From Paraburkholderia kururiensis JCM 10599 = LMG 19447 (GTDB taxonomy: Bacteria; Pseudomonadota; Gammaproteobacteria; Burkholderiales; Burkholderiaceae), in contig NZ_RJZE01000001.1 in assembly GCF_003986935.1 (NCBI RefSeq), positions 372,001 to 436,000 on the forward strand: a DNA stretch of 64,000 bases. Reading direction: 5' to 3'. Under the pieces are notes generated by a model. It worked only from the letters and a program-made list of their open reading frames with translations. It made no database searches and was not told the origin of the DNA. The position numbers and the translations under genes are program-made. Within the stretch, counting starts at the first letter, position 1; each line of letters begins with the position of its first letter. Of the stretch, positions 1 to 8,781 are shown in pieces.

Positions 1-743
1 CGAATGAACGGCGAACTGAACCAGTCGTCGTCTTCGCCGCGGTCCAGCATGACTTGCAGGCACCCCAAGCCAATCGCAATGAGCCCGATGCCGATGTAGT
101 CGATGCTGAGCCGGCCGCTTGCGCGCCGCTCCCACGGCGGGTCTTCCACGAGTTGCATGACGCCGAGCGTCGTGAGAATGCCCACCGGCACGTTGAGCAG
201 AAACACCCAGCGCCACGAGAAGTTGTCCGTAATCCAGCCGCCCAGCGTCGGCCCCAGCACCGGCGCGACGACGATGGCCACCGCCGAGATCGAGAACGCC
301 CGCCCGCGTTTTTCGGGGGGAAACGTGTCGAGAATGATGGACTGCTGGTTCGGTTGTAGTCCGCCGCCGAAGAAGCCCTGCAAGACGCGAAAGACGATCA
401 GCTGACCCAGGTTCGTCGCGATGCCGCACAGGAACGAGCACACCGTGAAGGCCGCAATGCAGATCAGGAAGTAGCGCTTTCTGCCGAGCAGCCGCGCAAA
501 GAACGCCGAAATGGGCAGCACGATGCCGTTGGCGACGAGGTACGAGGTGAGCGTCCACGTGGCCTCGTCGTAGCTCGCCGACATCGTGCCCGCAATGTGC
601 GGCAGCGCGACGTTCACGATGGTCGTGTCCAGCACCTCCATGAACGCCGCAAGCGTGACGACGATGGCGATCACCCACGGGTTCGCAGCGGGTCGCCATG
701 CGTCGTGGCCCTGGTTTTGTCCAGGGTTGTGCTCGTCACTCAT
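1..743 (-). CDS. DHA2-family MFS multidrug exporter (EmrB/QacA type), C-terminus outside window
   Basis: The first 247 residues are visible and the reading frame runs open through the left edge. It is a proton-driven inner-membrane drug exporter of the 14-helix DHA2 class. The signature LDTTIVNVALP lies in helix 1, a GRKRYF loop between helices 2 and 3, an RVLQGFFGG stretch in helix 4 and GPTLGGWI in helix 5. The start is the ATG after a weak GAGCGG. EmrB proteins normally work with an EmrA-type adaptor. A matching adaptor lies about 5 kb upstream on the same strand (5942-7243) but is separated by unrelated genes. Whether the two form one pump is inference. Confidence 0.88.
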   Translation of the reverse strand, partial: MSDEHNPGQNQGHDAWRPAANPWVIAIVVTLAAFMEVLDTTIVNVALPHIAGTMSASYDEATWTLTSYLVANGIVLPISAFFARLLGRKRYFLICIAAFTVCSFLCGIATNLGQLIVFRVLQGFFGGGLQPNQQSIILDTFPPEKRGRAFSISAVAIVVAPVLGPTLGGWITDNFSWRWVFLLNVPVGILTTLGVMQLVEDPPWERRASGRLSIDYIGIGLIAIGLGCLQVMLDRGEDDDWFSSPFI

Positions 744-775
744 CCGCTCTAACTAGCGCGAGATCACAAGCCGCC

Positions 776-985
776 TCAATGCGACTGGCTCGATCCGCCG
801 TCGCGTTCGCCTTCAGAGGGGCGGACTTCGGAGAGATCGTCCTCGCGCACTTCGGCTTCGCGCACGTTCGTGCCTTCGTCGTCCGTTTCGGAGACGTCGG
901 TCTTGAACGTGCCCGTGCCGGTCTGTTTGTCGGTGCCGGGTTGCAGCGGTGCGTTTTCGTCAGCTTTCGATTGGCGATTGGCCAT
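776..985 (-). CDS. Small acidic hydrophilic protein, 69 aa, unknown function
   Basis: No family recognised. The product is almost entirely polar (Asp, Glu, Gln, Ser, Thr) with no hydrophobic core, no signal peptide and no cysteine, so it is probably disordered. A GGAG ribosome-binding site sits seven bases before the ATG, which supports translation. It lies between the exporter and the EEP gene on the same strand and resembles the other small hydrophilic genes found at 7.3-10.4 kb in this window. Confidence 0.6.
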   Translation of the reverse strand: MANRQSKADENAPLQPGTDKQTGTGTFKTDVSETDDEGTNVREAEVREDDLSEVRPSEGERDGGSSQSH

Positions 986-1035
986 GACAGCGCTCCTTCA
1001 AATGAACGGGTCTACGAATGAAGCCCGACGTTGCA

Positions 1036-1860
1036 TCAGCAAGCGGCGCGCCCGGCTTCGTCGGGTTGCTTAGCCGAGCGCGCCGGGCTTGCCGCGATGC
1101 GTGCAACGAGCGGCAGATGGTCCGACGCAATGCGCGCGAGCGGGCTGGCATGCACGCGCACGTCGATGAGCCGTTCGCCCGGGTGCATCCAGATACGGTC
1201 CAGTGCGAACACGGGCCAACGCGCCGGAAACGTGCGCGGCGCGTGCGCGGCGCGGAAGTGCTCCACCAGCATGCGAAGCGCGCGGCCCCACACGAACCAT
1301 TCGTTGATGTCGCCCAGCAGGATGACGGGCAGGTCGGGGCGATCGAACACGGACAGCAGACGGTGGATCTGCGCGCGCCGCTCGCGCGCCGAGAGGCCCA
1401 GGTGCGTGGCCACCACGCGAAGCGTTTCGCCACGATGGCGCAGGTCCACATCAAGTGCGCCGCGCGGCTCGCGCTGCCCGAACGAGAGATCCAGCGTGCG
1501 TGCGGCGTGCACCGGCAGCCGCGAAAGCACGGCATTGCCGAAGCGGCGGCGCGGTGTGTCGAGCGTCGGCCCCTCCACCGCGTTGAGGCCCGTGGCGGCG
1601 CGCAATACGTCGAGCGCGTTCGGCGCCCTGGCGTCGCCGAGCGGCACTTCCTGCAGCGCGACGATGTCCGCGTCCAGTTCGCCGATCACAGCCGCGATGC
1701 GCTCGGCCGACTGCACGCGGTCCGCGCCGGTCGCGCCGTGGATGTTCCAGGTGGCGATGCGCAGTTCGGCGGCGCGTGCGTGGTCGTCGTTGCCCGCGAG
1801 CGAGGCGGGATCGTCGCGCATGGGTGCAGCGGGCGGGGTCGATTTCGTGCCGGCTTTCAT
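1036..1860 (-). CDS. Endonuclease/exonuclease/phosphatase (EEP) superfamily protein
   Basis: A 274-residue metal-dependent phosphoesterase of the DNase I/EEP fold. Visible motifs are ATWNIHG (Asn39), LQE (Glu71), the ATHLG segment, LLGDINEW and the C-terminal SDH, which form the usual acidic/His active site. There is no signal peptide. The ATG overlaps the stop of the upstream phospholipase D-VTT gene in an ATGA arrangement, so the two are very likely translationally coupled. EEP proteins act on DNA, phosphoinositides or other phosphodiesters. The pairing with a PLD enzyme suggests phospholipid or nucleic-acid phosphodiester chemistry, but the substrate cannot be read from the sequence. Confidence 0.85.
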   Translation of the reverse strand: MKAGTKSTPPAAPMRDDPASLAGNDDHARAAELRIATWNIHGATGADRVQSAERIAAVIGELDADIVALQEVPLGDARAPNALDVLRAATGLNAVEGPTLDTPRRRFGNAVLSRLPVHAARTLDLSFGQREPRGALDVDLRHRGETLRVVATHLGLSARERRAQIHRLLSVFDRPDLPVILLGDINEWFVWGRALRMLVEHFRAAHAPRTFPARWPVFALDRIWMHPGERLIDVRVHASPLARIASDHLPLVARIAASPARSAKQPDEAGRAAC

Positions 1861-4055
1861 CGGCCCCTCGTGAAGAAGCGCTGCAGCGCGAACGAAAGCG
1901 CCACCAGCACCACGCCTATGGCCGCGAGCAGCCCGATGGAGCCCGCGCTGGGATGCCGCACGGTGGCCACCAGCTGATGCGCGAACGAGGTTGCGAGCAC
2001 GATGCCCGGCCCCATGCCGAGTGCGGTGCCCACCAGAAAATCGCGCAGGCCGATGTGCGAGGCGCCCGCGGCCAGGTTCACCAGCGTGAACGGCGCAAGC
2101 GGCAGCACGCGCAGGATCACGACCGCGACCAGCCCCTGGCGCCCCAGCCGTTCCGAGAGCCGGTTGAGCCGCGCGCCCGCGAGTCGCCGCACCGCGTCGC
2201 GCCCCAGCCAGACGCCTGCGCCGTAGGTAACGAGCGCGGCGATCAGCGTGCCCGTCAGCGCATAGGCGCTGCCCGCGCCGGGACCGAACACGAAACCGGC
2301 CAGCGCGATCAGCACCGTGATGGGCACTGACACAATGGCCGCCAGCGCATACGCGCCCACGATCAGCACGGGGCCGAAGCGCGAGTCTCCGATGGCCGTG
2401 GCGGTCTGCGTGAGCGCCGTGAAGTTGAGGTCATGACGCAGCGACGTGAAGTGCCACAACAGCGCGAGCGCCACGACGCCGAGCGCGAGGCTGCCCAGAA
2501 TCAAGAGGCGCGCGGAGAGCGAACGGCTCTGGCCGCCGGGCACGAACTCGCGCATGAGTTCGTCGGGCGAGGCCGGTTTTTCGGGGTCGATGAGCGCTTC
2601 TTCGGGCACGAGGCGGTCTATCTCGGGCTCCACTTCCGGGTCGAACGGCACGAGCGCGCGCCCTTCGTGGCGCAGCGCTTCGATTACCGCGTGCAGGCGG
2701 CCGTGCGTCTGGAAGGCGCGCTCGACGTCGGCGAGAGACACGTCGAGGTGTTCGGCAAGCAGCCGGTTGCGCACCTGCGCGATGGCGGCGCGAGTGCGCG
2801 GGTCGCCGCGTGCTTCGAGCGCGATGTTGCATTCGGTGTCGAGCACCATGGACCGGTTGTTGAGATTCGCGCTGCCCACGAAGAGCAGTTCGTCGTCCAC
2901 GGTCATGAGCTTGCTGTGCACGTTGACGAAGCCGTCGCCCAGGCCGTCGACGTGCGGGTAGTAGAGGCGCAGGCGGCCGTGGTCGTCGGCGCGCTTCACC
3001 ATGCGGTAGAGCCGCGCGCGCAGCACGCCCATCGTCATGGTTTGAAGCCAGCCGGTCTGCGCGCGCGGTGCGACGACAGCCACGTCCGGCCCTTCGGGTT
3101 GCGTGAGCCGTGCGACCAGTGACGTGCCCACGGGGCTCGCCGTGAAGTACTGGTTCTCGATGTAGATGTTCTCGCGCGCAGCAGCGATGGCCGCGAGATA
3201 GAGCGCGCGAATGTCTCCCACCGGCGCGCGGCCGCTGAACGCGGGTTCGGTGAGGGCGATGCCGATGTCCACGTTCTCGAAGTCGGCGGGCTCGAAGGGC
3301 GGCCAGGCGTTGGTCGACGCATCGGGTTGCTGCGGCGTGTGCGCAGACGCGCGTGCGACGGCCGGCGAATCTGGTGCTGCCGCCTGCGCCTTCGTTTTAC
3401 CGAAGGCGCGCAGCCAGCGTTCGCGCACCAGTTCAGCAATGGCTTCTGCCGCTTCGCCGTCGAACATGGTGTGAATGTCGTGGAAGGGCGCGTAGGGTTG
3501 CGCGCGCCGTTGGCGGCCTTTGCGTCCGCTATGGGCGTTGCGGCGCAACGGTTCGTCCGGCGCGTGGGCGGGTGTGTCCCAGCGCGAACGCGTGAGGTCG
3601 ATGCCGCCCACAAACGCGAGCCGGTCGTCCACCACGACGATCTTCTGATGATGCGAGCCGCCCACGGGATGCTGCCCGTCCAGCCGGAACCGTACGCGCG
3701 CATGCGTGCGCCAGCCGAGCCGGTACGACGGCAGCCACTCGCGCTCCAGCGCATAGAGCATCGCGAAGTCCCAGGCGAGCACGTGGATGCGCACGTGCGG
3801 ATTGCGCTGCGCAACCGCACAGAGGAAGTCGGCGAGCGGCGCGGGCAGACCGTCGGGCGGTTGTTCGTGGCCGTTGCACGGCACAAGTTGCAATCGGCTA
3901 TCGATGTCCCAGCCGACGATAAAGACGCTGTGCTCTGCACGCGCAATGGCGTGCCGCACGGCGGCGAAATACGCGGCGGCGTCCACGAGCACGCGCAGGC
4001 GGTGCGCGCGGCGAATGCAACGGCAGGTCGTGCCGGGCTGCAACAACGAGGGCAT
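1857..4055 (-). CDS. Phospholipase D-like protein fused to a VTT (DedA-type) membrane domain
   Basis: A 732-residue fusion. Residues 1-480 contain two HKD motifs: His136-x-Lys138-x4-Asp143 and His380-x-Lys382-x4-Asp387. This is the complete two-lobed phospholipase D/cardiolipin synthase site. A helix at about 516-535 is followed by a C-terminal VTT/SNARE-associated multi-helix domain (about 545-732), the family of DedA lipid-handling proteins. The start at MPSLLQ is chosen because GGAG lies five bases upstream; the open frame extends much further 5' but without a better start. The stop overlaps the EEP start by four bases. Known PLD members hydrolyse or transfer phosphatidyl groups. Lipid remodelling or transport at the inner membrane is the inference. 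Confidence 0.87.
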   Translation of the reverse strand: MPSLLQPGTTCRCIRRAHRLRVLVDAAAYFAAVRHAIARAEHSVFIVGWDIDSRLQLVPCNGHEQPPDGLPAPLADFLCAVAQRNPHVRIHVLAWDFAMLYALEREWLPSYRLGWRTHARVRFRLDGQHPVGGSHHQKIVVVDDRLAFVGGIDLTRSRWDTPAHAPDEPLRRNAHSGRKGRQRRAQPYAPFHDIHTMFDGEAAEAIAELVRERWLRAFGKTKAQAAAPDSPAVARASAHTPQQPDASTNAWPPFEPADFENVDIGIALTEPAFSGRAPVGDIRALYLAAIAAARENIYIENQYFTASPVGTSLVARLTQPEGPDVAVVAPRAQTGWLQTMTMGVLRARLYRMVKRADDHGRLRLYYPHVDGLGDGFVNVHSKLMTVDDELLFVGSANLNNRSMVLDTECNIALEARGDPRTRAAIAQVRNRLLAEHLDVSLADVERAFQTHGRLHAVIEALRHEGRALVPFDPEVEPEIDRLVPEEALIDPEKPASPDELMREFVPGGQSRSLSARLLILGSLALGVVALALLWHFTSLRHDLNFTALTQTATAIGDSRFGPVLIVGAYALAAIVSVPITVLIALAGFVFGPGAGSAYALTGTLIAALVTYGAGVWLGRDAVRRLAGARLNRLSERLGRQGLVAVVILRVLPLAPFTLVNLAAGASHIGLRDFLVGTALGMGPGIVLATSFAHQLVATVRHPSAGSIGLLAAIGVVLVALSFALQRFFTRGR

Positions 4056-4466
4056 GAAGGCTCCAGAGGGGTCCGTCGAAGGGTTCCGTTGGGGTTCAGA
4101 TAAAGCGCGCGTTGCAAGGGGCGTTCCTCGCATGCGGGGCGGGCAGGCGCGGGTATGCGCTGTGCTGCGGGTGGGTGTGAGGCGTAACCCCAGCAACCTG
4201 GGCACGATCGCGGGGTTCGCAATGGCGCTGGCGCAGGCACTGAAGGTGTCGCGAGACGATGAAGCGCGGGCATTGCCTGGATACGGCCCAGGCGTGCATT
4301 CGGCACAGCACGTGGGGTCGTGAAGACGGTCCGGGAGGTACGCAGGGAACACGCCTTGCTGAGGCGAGCTGCGTGACATGACGGGTGCACTCAACACGTG
4401 ACACCCCGCGTGACACCCACGCGTGACCCCCAACGCTTGCCGCCCATCGAGGCCAAGGAGACTCGC
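4056..4466. other. 411-bp divergent intergenic region
   Basis: This gap separates the PLD-VTT gene (minus) from the GlcG-like gene (plus) and must hold both promoters. No clear -35/-10 pair was found. The main visible structure is a set of CGTGAC direct repeats just before the plus-strand gene (separate entry). Confidence 0.5.
4372..4431 (+). repeat. CGTGACACCC direct repeats (three good copies, one weak) before the GlcG-like gene
   Basis: CGTGACACCC occurs at 4397-4406 and 4409-4418 and as CGTGACCCCC at 4422-4431, spaced 12-13 bp. A weaker CGTGACATGA is at 4372-4381. Regular spacing near one helical turn suggests an array of regulator sites in front of the gene at 4467, but no known regulator is assigned. 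Confidence 0.5.
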
Positions 4467-4988
4467 TTGACCACGCCATCCTCTCTTGTTTGCGCTACTT
4501 CTCGTGAATCCACACGCGCCGTGGAGCGCGAACTCGCGCGGCGCGCCGTCGAACTGGCTTTGCCTGCCGTGCGCGCCGCTATCGCCGACCGCGAGATATG
4601 CGGCGCCGGTTTTCTTCACATCGTCGTGATGTCGCCCACGCTGGACCCGCGCGATCAGTCGTTCGAAGAGGCCATCGTGGGCGAGCATTCGGAAGGCGAC
4701 GTGTCGGCCTGGGACGCCGACTACCGTGCCTTCGCGCTCGACAAGGCGCGTCTGTCGTGGCGCACCGGCATGGGCTCGCACGAGCTTCAGACGCTGCGCC
4801 CCCATCTGCTCGTGAGCGGCGACACCGCGCTGTGGGGCAGTGTCGCGATAGACGGGATTGTGGTGGCCGTGAGCGGCGCGCATCCCTGGTATGACGAAGC
4901 GTTTGCCTCGATGGTGGCCGTGGCGTATCGCGCGCTTGCCAAGGCGCGTGCCGCGCGGCGCGATCCTGAATCCACGACGGTCGCCTGA
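4467..4988 (+). CDS. GlcG/HbpS-like (DUF336-type) protein, tentative
   Basis: A 173-residue soluble protein. The C-terminal half carries a pattern like DUF336/GlcG proteins: FALDKARLSWRTG, then GSVAIDGIVVAVSG and a following YDEAFASMVA. In that family these correspond to the AL.KARTA helix, the DG.VVGAIGVSG strand and the DE..A helix. GlcG/HbpS members bind haem or small ligands or act as accessory proteins. The start is set at a TTG preceded by AAGGAG six bases upstream, which is better than the in-frame ATG 69 bases earlier that has no ribosome-binding site. No signal peptide is seen. The match is by eye and the family call is uncertain. Confidence 0.55.
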   Translation: MTTPSSLVCATSRESTRAVERELARRAVELALPAVRAAIADREICGAGFLHIVVMSPTLDPRDQSFEEAIVGEHSEGDVSAWDADYRAFALDKARLSWRTGMGSHELQTLRPHLLVSGDTALWGSVAIDGIVVAVSGAHPWYDEAFASMVAVAYRALAKARAARRDPESTTVA

Positions 4989-5087
4989 GCGGCTTTTATC
5001 CCGCTTTCCTTCGCTTTGTTCAGTACGCGCGCGGCGTTCGTCCGTGCGCTTTGACTTCCCTTCAATCCCTACAGCATGGAGTTCGAG

Positions 5088-5864
5088 ATGGCACAAACGC
5101 GTTCCACCCCGCCCTCGTGGCACGACCTGCACGGACGCATTGCCCTGGTGACGGGCGGCGGCAGCGGCCTTGGCGCACAGATCTGCATGAGCCTCGCCCG
5201 CGAAGGCGTGCACGTGATTGCCGCGGACCTGAAACTTGAAGGTGCCGAGCGTACCGCCGCCACCATTGCAGAGCGCAGCACGGGCGGCAAAGACGACGCA
5301 GGCCGCTGCGAAGCGATTGCGCTCGACGTGACGGACAGCAACGCGGTGGCCGACGCGGTGGGGCGCATCGTGCAGCGGCATGGCCGCCTCGACGTGGTGG
5401 TCAACAACGCCGCGGTGGATGTGACCGAGCCCATCGACGTGCTCACCGTGGCCGAGTGGCAGCGCGTGTTGCAGACCAATCTGACGGGGCCGTTCGTGGT
5501 GTCGCGTCACGCGGTCATGCACATGAAGACCGCAGGCGGCGGACACATCGTGAACATTGCATCGACGGCGGCGAAGCGCGCATGGCCGAATGCCGCCGCG
5601 TATCACGCGAGCAAATGGGGGCTGCTCGGGCTCTCGCACAGCCTGCATGCGGAGCTGCGGCCGTTCGGCATCAAGGTGTCGGCCGTAGTGGCGGGCGGCA
5701 TGCGCACGCCGTTCCTGCTGGACCGCTTTCCGGGCATTGATACATCGACGTTGCAGGACCCCGCGAACGTGGCCGAATCCGTCCTGTTCGTGCTGCGTCA
5801 GCCGCCGGAGACGGTGATTCCTGAAGTGATGGTGCTGCCGATGCGCGAGACGTCGTGGCCTTGA
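5088..5864 (+). CDS. SDR family NAD(P)-dependent oxidoreductase
   Basis: A 258-residue classical short-chain dehydrogenase. The cofactor motif TGGGSGLG is at 22-29, NNAA at 106-109, and the catalytic Ser159, Tyr172 and Lys176 fall in NIAST...YHASK. The start at MAQTRS is preferred because GGAG lies six bases upstream; an ATG four codons earlier overlaps that site. The substrate cannot be predicted. It follows the GlcG-like gene by 99 bp on the same strand and may be co-transcribed with it. Confidence 0.88.
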   Translation: MAQTRSTPPSWHDLHGRIALVTGGGSGLGAQICMSLAREGVHVIAADLKLEGAERTAATIAERSTGGKDDAGRCEAIALDVTDSNAVADAVGRIVQRHGRLDVVVNNAAVDVTEPIDVLTVAEWQRVLQTNLTGPFVVSRHAVMHMKTAGGGHIVNIASTAAKRAWPNAAAYHASKWGLLGLSHSLHAELRPFGIKVSAVVAGGMRTPFLLDRFPGIDTSTLQDPANVAESVLFVLRQPPETVIPEVMVLPMRETSWP

Positions 5865-5941
5865 GGTGAGACGTCCCGCTTTGCGCGATCTCGCCGAGGG
5901 CGCATTTCATGTGCCCGCCCTTGGTCGAAAGCTCGCTTCGT

Positions 5942-7243
5942 CTACTTCAGATAAACCGTCGGCGTAACGGAAAGCCCCAGCGGCAAGCTGTGATCGCGCG
6001 GCACGCCGCTGTCGATCACGATCTTCACCGGCACGCGTTGCACGATCTTCACGAAGTTGCCGGTTGCGTTTTCGGCGGGAAACGCCGAGAAGCGCGAGCC
6101 GCTGCCCAGCTGCACGCTATCCACGTGCCCGTGCAACTCGAGTTGCGGATAAGCGTCCACGCCAATCTTCACGCGATCGCCCGCGCGCATGCGGTCCAGT
6201 TGCGATTCCTTGAAATTCGCGGTGATCCACACCTGCGGCGTGACGAGCGAGAACATCGTCGTGCCTGCCTGCAGGAAGGTGCCGTACTGCACGTTGCGAC
6301 GCGTGACCCAGCCGTCCGATGGCGCGCGCACCTCGCACCACGCCAGGTTCAGCTTTGCCTGCTCGACCTGCGCCTCTGCCTGCCGCACCTGCTGCAAGCG
6401 CTCTTCCACGGCGGCGGCGGCCTGGCGGATCTGCTGCGGTACGAGCTTCGCCGTCTGTAATTGCGCGCGTGCCTGGGCGACGTTTGCGTCGGCGGTCTGG
6501 CGCTGGGCGTCGGCCATGTCGATGTTCTGCTGCGAGGTGGCGCGCACGTCCACGGCGTGCTGGCGTTCGTACGCGGCCTGCGCCTGCTTCAGGTTCGCCT
6601 CGGCCGATGCGATCTGCGCACGGGCCTGCGCGTATTGCGCGGGGTACTGCACGCGCGCAATGTCCAGTTGCACCTGCGCGGCATTCAACTGCGCGCGTGC
6701 GAGACCAAGCTGCGCCTGTGCCGCATCCACCTGGGCCTGGTAGTCGCGCGGGTCGATCTGAACCAGCAGGTCGCCCTGATGGACGTAGACGTTGTCGTTG
6801 ATGGCGAGCCGCACGACGTAGCCCGACACCTTCGGGGCAATCGTGATGGCGTTGCCGTCGGTGTAGGCGTCGTCCGTGCTTTCCTGGTTGCGCGTGGCAA
6901 ACCACCAGCCGAACGCGACGATACCGAGCACCACGATCACGGCGCCGAGAATCAGCAAGGGCTTGCGCGAGCGGCGGCCGGGCTTGTTTTCGCCCTGGCC
7001 TTCGTTGCTGTTGCGTTTGCTGTTGCCTTTGTCGCTTCGGTCGCGGTCGTGGTCGCCGTTGTTGCCGGTCCCGTCATTGCCTTCGCTGCTGTTGCGCGAC
7101 TCGTTGCCCGCGTTCTTTTCGGCGTCTTTGCCGGCATCTTTGCCGTGCGCGTTGTCGGGCTCGCGCGGCGCGGCGGCGCGAGTGGGGTCGCTTGCGTCAT
7201 TCGCGCCGCTGCCGTGCGCACGCGGTTCGTCGCCTCCGCTCAT
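5942..7243 (-). CDS. HlyD/EmrA-family membrane fusion (periplasmic adaptor) protein
   Basis: A 433-residue adaptor that would link an inner-membrane exporter to an outer-membrane channel. One membrane helix (about 95-116) is followed by the TDDAYTDG motif typical of EmrA proteins (123-130). Then come a lipoyl half-site, a long Ala/Gln-rich coiled coil and a beta-barrel with the GxG-rich C-terminus. The first 94 residues are unusually long, polar and repetitive (Asn, Asp, Gly, Lys rich), making it longer than a typical EmrA. Same-strand genes separate it from the EmrB-like exporter at the left edge, so partnership is plausible but unproven. Confidence 0.87.
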   Translation of the reverse strand: MSGGDEPRAHGSGANDASDPTRAAAPREPDNAHGKDAGKDAEKNAGNESRNSSEGNDGTGNNGDHDRDRSDKGNSKRNSNEGQGENKPGRRSRKPLLILGAVIVVLGIVAFGWWFATRNQESTDDAYTDGNAITIAPKVSGYVVRLAINDNVYVHQGDLLVQIDPRDYQAQVDAAQAQLGLARAQLNAAQVQLDIARVQYPAQYAQARAQIASAEANLKQAQAAYERQHAVDVRATSQQNIDMADAQRQTADANVAQARAQLQTAKLVPQQIRQAAAAVEERLQQVRQAEAQVEQAKLNLAWCEVRAPSDGWVTRRNVQYGTFLQAGTTMFSLVTPQVWITANFKESQLDRMRAGDRVKIGVDAYPQLELHGHVDSVQLGSGSRFSAFPAENATGNFVKIVQRVPVKIVIDSGVPRDHSLPLGLSVTPTVYLK

Positions 7244-7308
7244 TGTGGACGCGCCTTATGCATGTCGACGGCATGCCGATGGTGTGTCGCCATCTTCCGG
7301 CTACCCCG

Positions 7309-7524
7309 CTACTTCGTGCCGCCGGTGCGCGGCTGTGCGGGGGCAGTGGGCGACTCCATGGGCGAATCGTCGAGCCCGTCATCGTCGTCGGGAACGATGC
7401 GCGTCGTGCCGCCGGTAGCCGGCGGATCGCTTGCCGGGAAGGTGTGCTCGACGGATTCGTCGATCTGCTTTTCGCTGCGGTCTTCATTCGGATGCTCGAT
7501 CTTTTCTTTCGACTGGGCTGCCAT
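7309..7524 (-). CDS. Small FPASDPPA-motif protein, 71 aa
   Basis: A short hydrophilic protein. The start is fixed by a strong GGAGG just before the ATG; the open frame extends 15 codons further without a signal. The segment HTFPASDPPA matches a (S/T)FPASDPP motif that recurs in small uncharacterised proteobacterial proteins. The function is unknown. It is rich in Asp, Glu and Pro and probably disordered. It sits 65 bp downstream of the adaptor gene's start region, in a group of small polar proteins. Confidence 0.65.
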   Translation of the reverse strand: MAAQSKEKIEHPNEDRSEKQIDESVEHTFPASDPPATGGTTRIVPDDDDGLDDSPMESPTAPAQPRTGGTK

Positions 7525-7774
7525 GGTTACCTCCCTTCTGCACGAGTGCGGACTGCTTGTCCGTTGCAACGCGCGTGCCCGGCCGTATTGCGGTATTGCG
7601 ATAGGGGCGCTACCGGGTCATGCCGCGAGGGACGAATGTGCGGCGCGGTTCGCGCGGCACATGCATTGCTGAGTTGCTGGGAGGGCGATGGTTTTGCCTC
7701 GCGGCCGCTACGGCTGCTTTTTTCAGGCCGTCTCCTGGCCCGTTCCAGGCCTTTCCAACTACGGAGGACATGTC

Positions 7775-8101
7775 ATGAAATACACGAAGGCGATCTTCAT
7801 TTCGATTCTGCTGGCAGTGACGAGCGCGGGCGGCGCGGCGTTCGCACAAGGTTCGGCGGGCGGAGGCGGTACCGCTGCCGCGGGCGGCGCGAACGGCGGC
7901 GGTGGTTCAGCAGGCGGCAACGCGAACGGACCGAACACGCCGGCCAACGCAGTGGCCGGTCCCACCGCCAGCACGGGCACGAGCATGAACTCCACCTCGA
8001 CTCACAAGCGCACGATGAAGAAGCATCACGCGAAGAAGCCGATGACGGATCGCACCAACATGCCCGGCGCCGACGCGAGCAGCGACACGAAGGGGCAATG
8101 A
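7775..8101 (+). CDS. Exported Gly/Asn-rich small protein, 108 aa
   Basis: An N-terminal signal peptide (MKYTKAIFISILLAVTSAGG, cleavage near AFA-QG) precedes a Gly/Ala/Asn-rich stretch and then a basic Lys/His segment (KRTMKKHHAKK). GGAG lies upstream; a nearer ATG at 7770 is followed at once by a stop. It is likely periplasmic or surface associated. No function assigned. Confidence 0.65.
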   Translation: MKYTKAIFISILLAVTSAGGAAFAQGSAGGGGTAAAGGANGGGGSAGGNANGPNTPANAVAGPTASTGTSMNSTSTHKRTMKKHHAKKPMTDRTNMPGADASSDTKGQ

Positions 8102-8112
8102 GCCTTGCGAGT

Positions 8113-8156
8113 GAGCTGAGGCAATGAACTGGAAGTAATGAGCTGAAGCAATGAAC
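8113..8156 (+). repeat. 17-bp direct repeat pair downstream of the Gly-rich gene
   Basis: GAGCTGAGGCAATGAAC (8113-8129) and GAGCTGAAGCAATGAAC (8140-8156) differ at one base and lie 27 bp apart. They follow the stop codon of the exported Gly-rich gene and carry several TGA triplets. No coding or terminator role is evident. Confidence 0.6.
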
Positions 8157-8272
8157 GGCAGCAAACCGCCACGGCCGGCATGAGGCTGAGGGCACGCGCT
8201 CGCCGCCGCGCAGGTCAGTGCGGCGGCGAGCCTCGCGTTCCGCTGTGCCGCCGTGGCCACGAAGGAGCCACC

Positions 8273-8728
8273 ATGACGAATCTCACCACGCGGGCCGCGG
8301 GCGCGCCGTCCCAACGGGAACGCGGCGACCGCGCTGCTACCGCTACTTCGCGGGCTGTTTCGCAGCAGGAGACCGCATCGAAAGCGCCTCGCGCATCTTC
8401 ACAAACCCAAACGACGTCGAGCGACCAGGCAGAGCCGCGTGCGCGCGGCACCCCGGGCAGCTTCGATCAACCCACGCCGAGAGAAGACTTGATGCCGCCG
8501 CGCGGCAATCAGCATCCGCATCAGACCGCCGAGGTGCCGCTGGGCTCCGGCGACATGCCGGAGTTGCCGGGCCAGGGCGGGCAGGCGGCGCAGAACGCCG
8601 AAGAGGCCGCGCCATATCTGAACGTGAACGGCGTGAGATCGCGGGACGATGAACCGGTGCGCGGCGCGGGTGAGGCAACTGCGCGCACCGAAGGCGACAC
8701 GCGCGCCGATCGCAAGGGCGGCGGCTGA
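8273..8728 (+). CDS. Hydrophilic, probably disordered protein, 151 aa
   Basis: GAAGGAG lies just before the chosen ATG; the open frame extends 31 codons upstream without a comparable site. The protein is rich in Ala, Thr, Ser, Gln and Pro, with no signal peptide, membrane helix or cysteine. It belongs with the polar small proteins around the SDR at 8782. No family recognised. Confidence 0.58.
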   Translation: MTNLTTRAAGAPSQRERGDRAATATSRAVSQQETASKAPRASSQTQTTSSDQAEPRARGTPGSFDQPTPREDLMPPRGNQHPHQTAEVPLGSGDMPELPGQGGQAAQNAEEAAPYLNVNGVRSRDDEPVRGAGEATARTEGDTRADRKGGG

Positions 8729-8781
8729 CCGGCACAGACCGGCGCTAACCGGCAGCGCCGCCCTGAATCTGGATCGGAGGA

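Noticed and set aside
4056..5648. 5' extension of the PLD-VTT open frame to 1263 codons
   Set aside because: The extension runs antisense to the GlcG-like and SDR genes and lacks domain features; the GGAG-preceded ATG at 4055 gives the expected family length.
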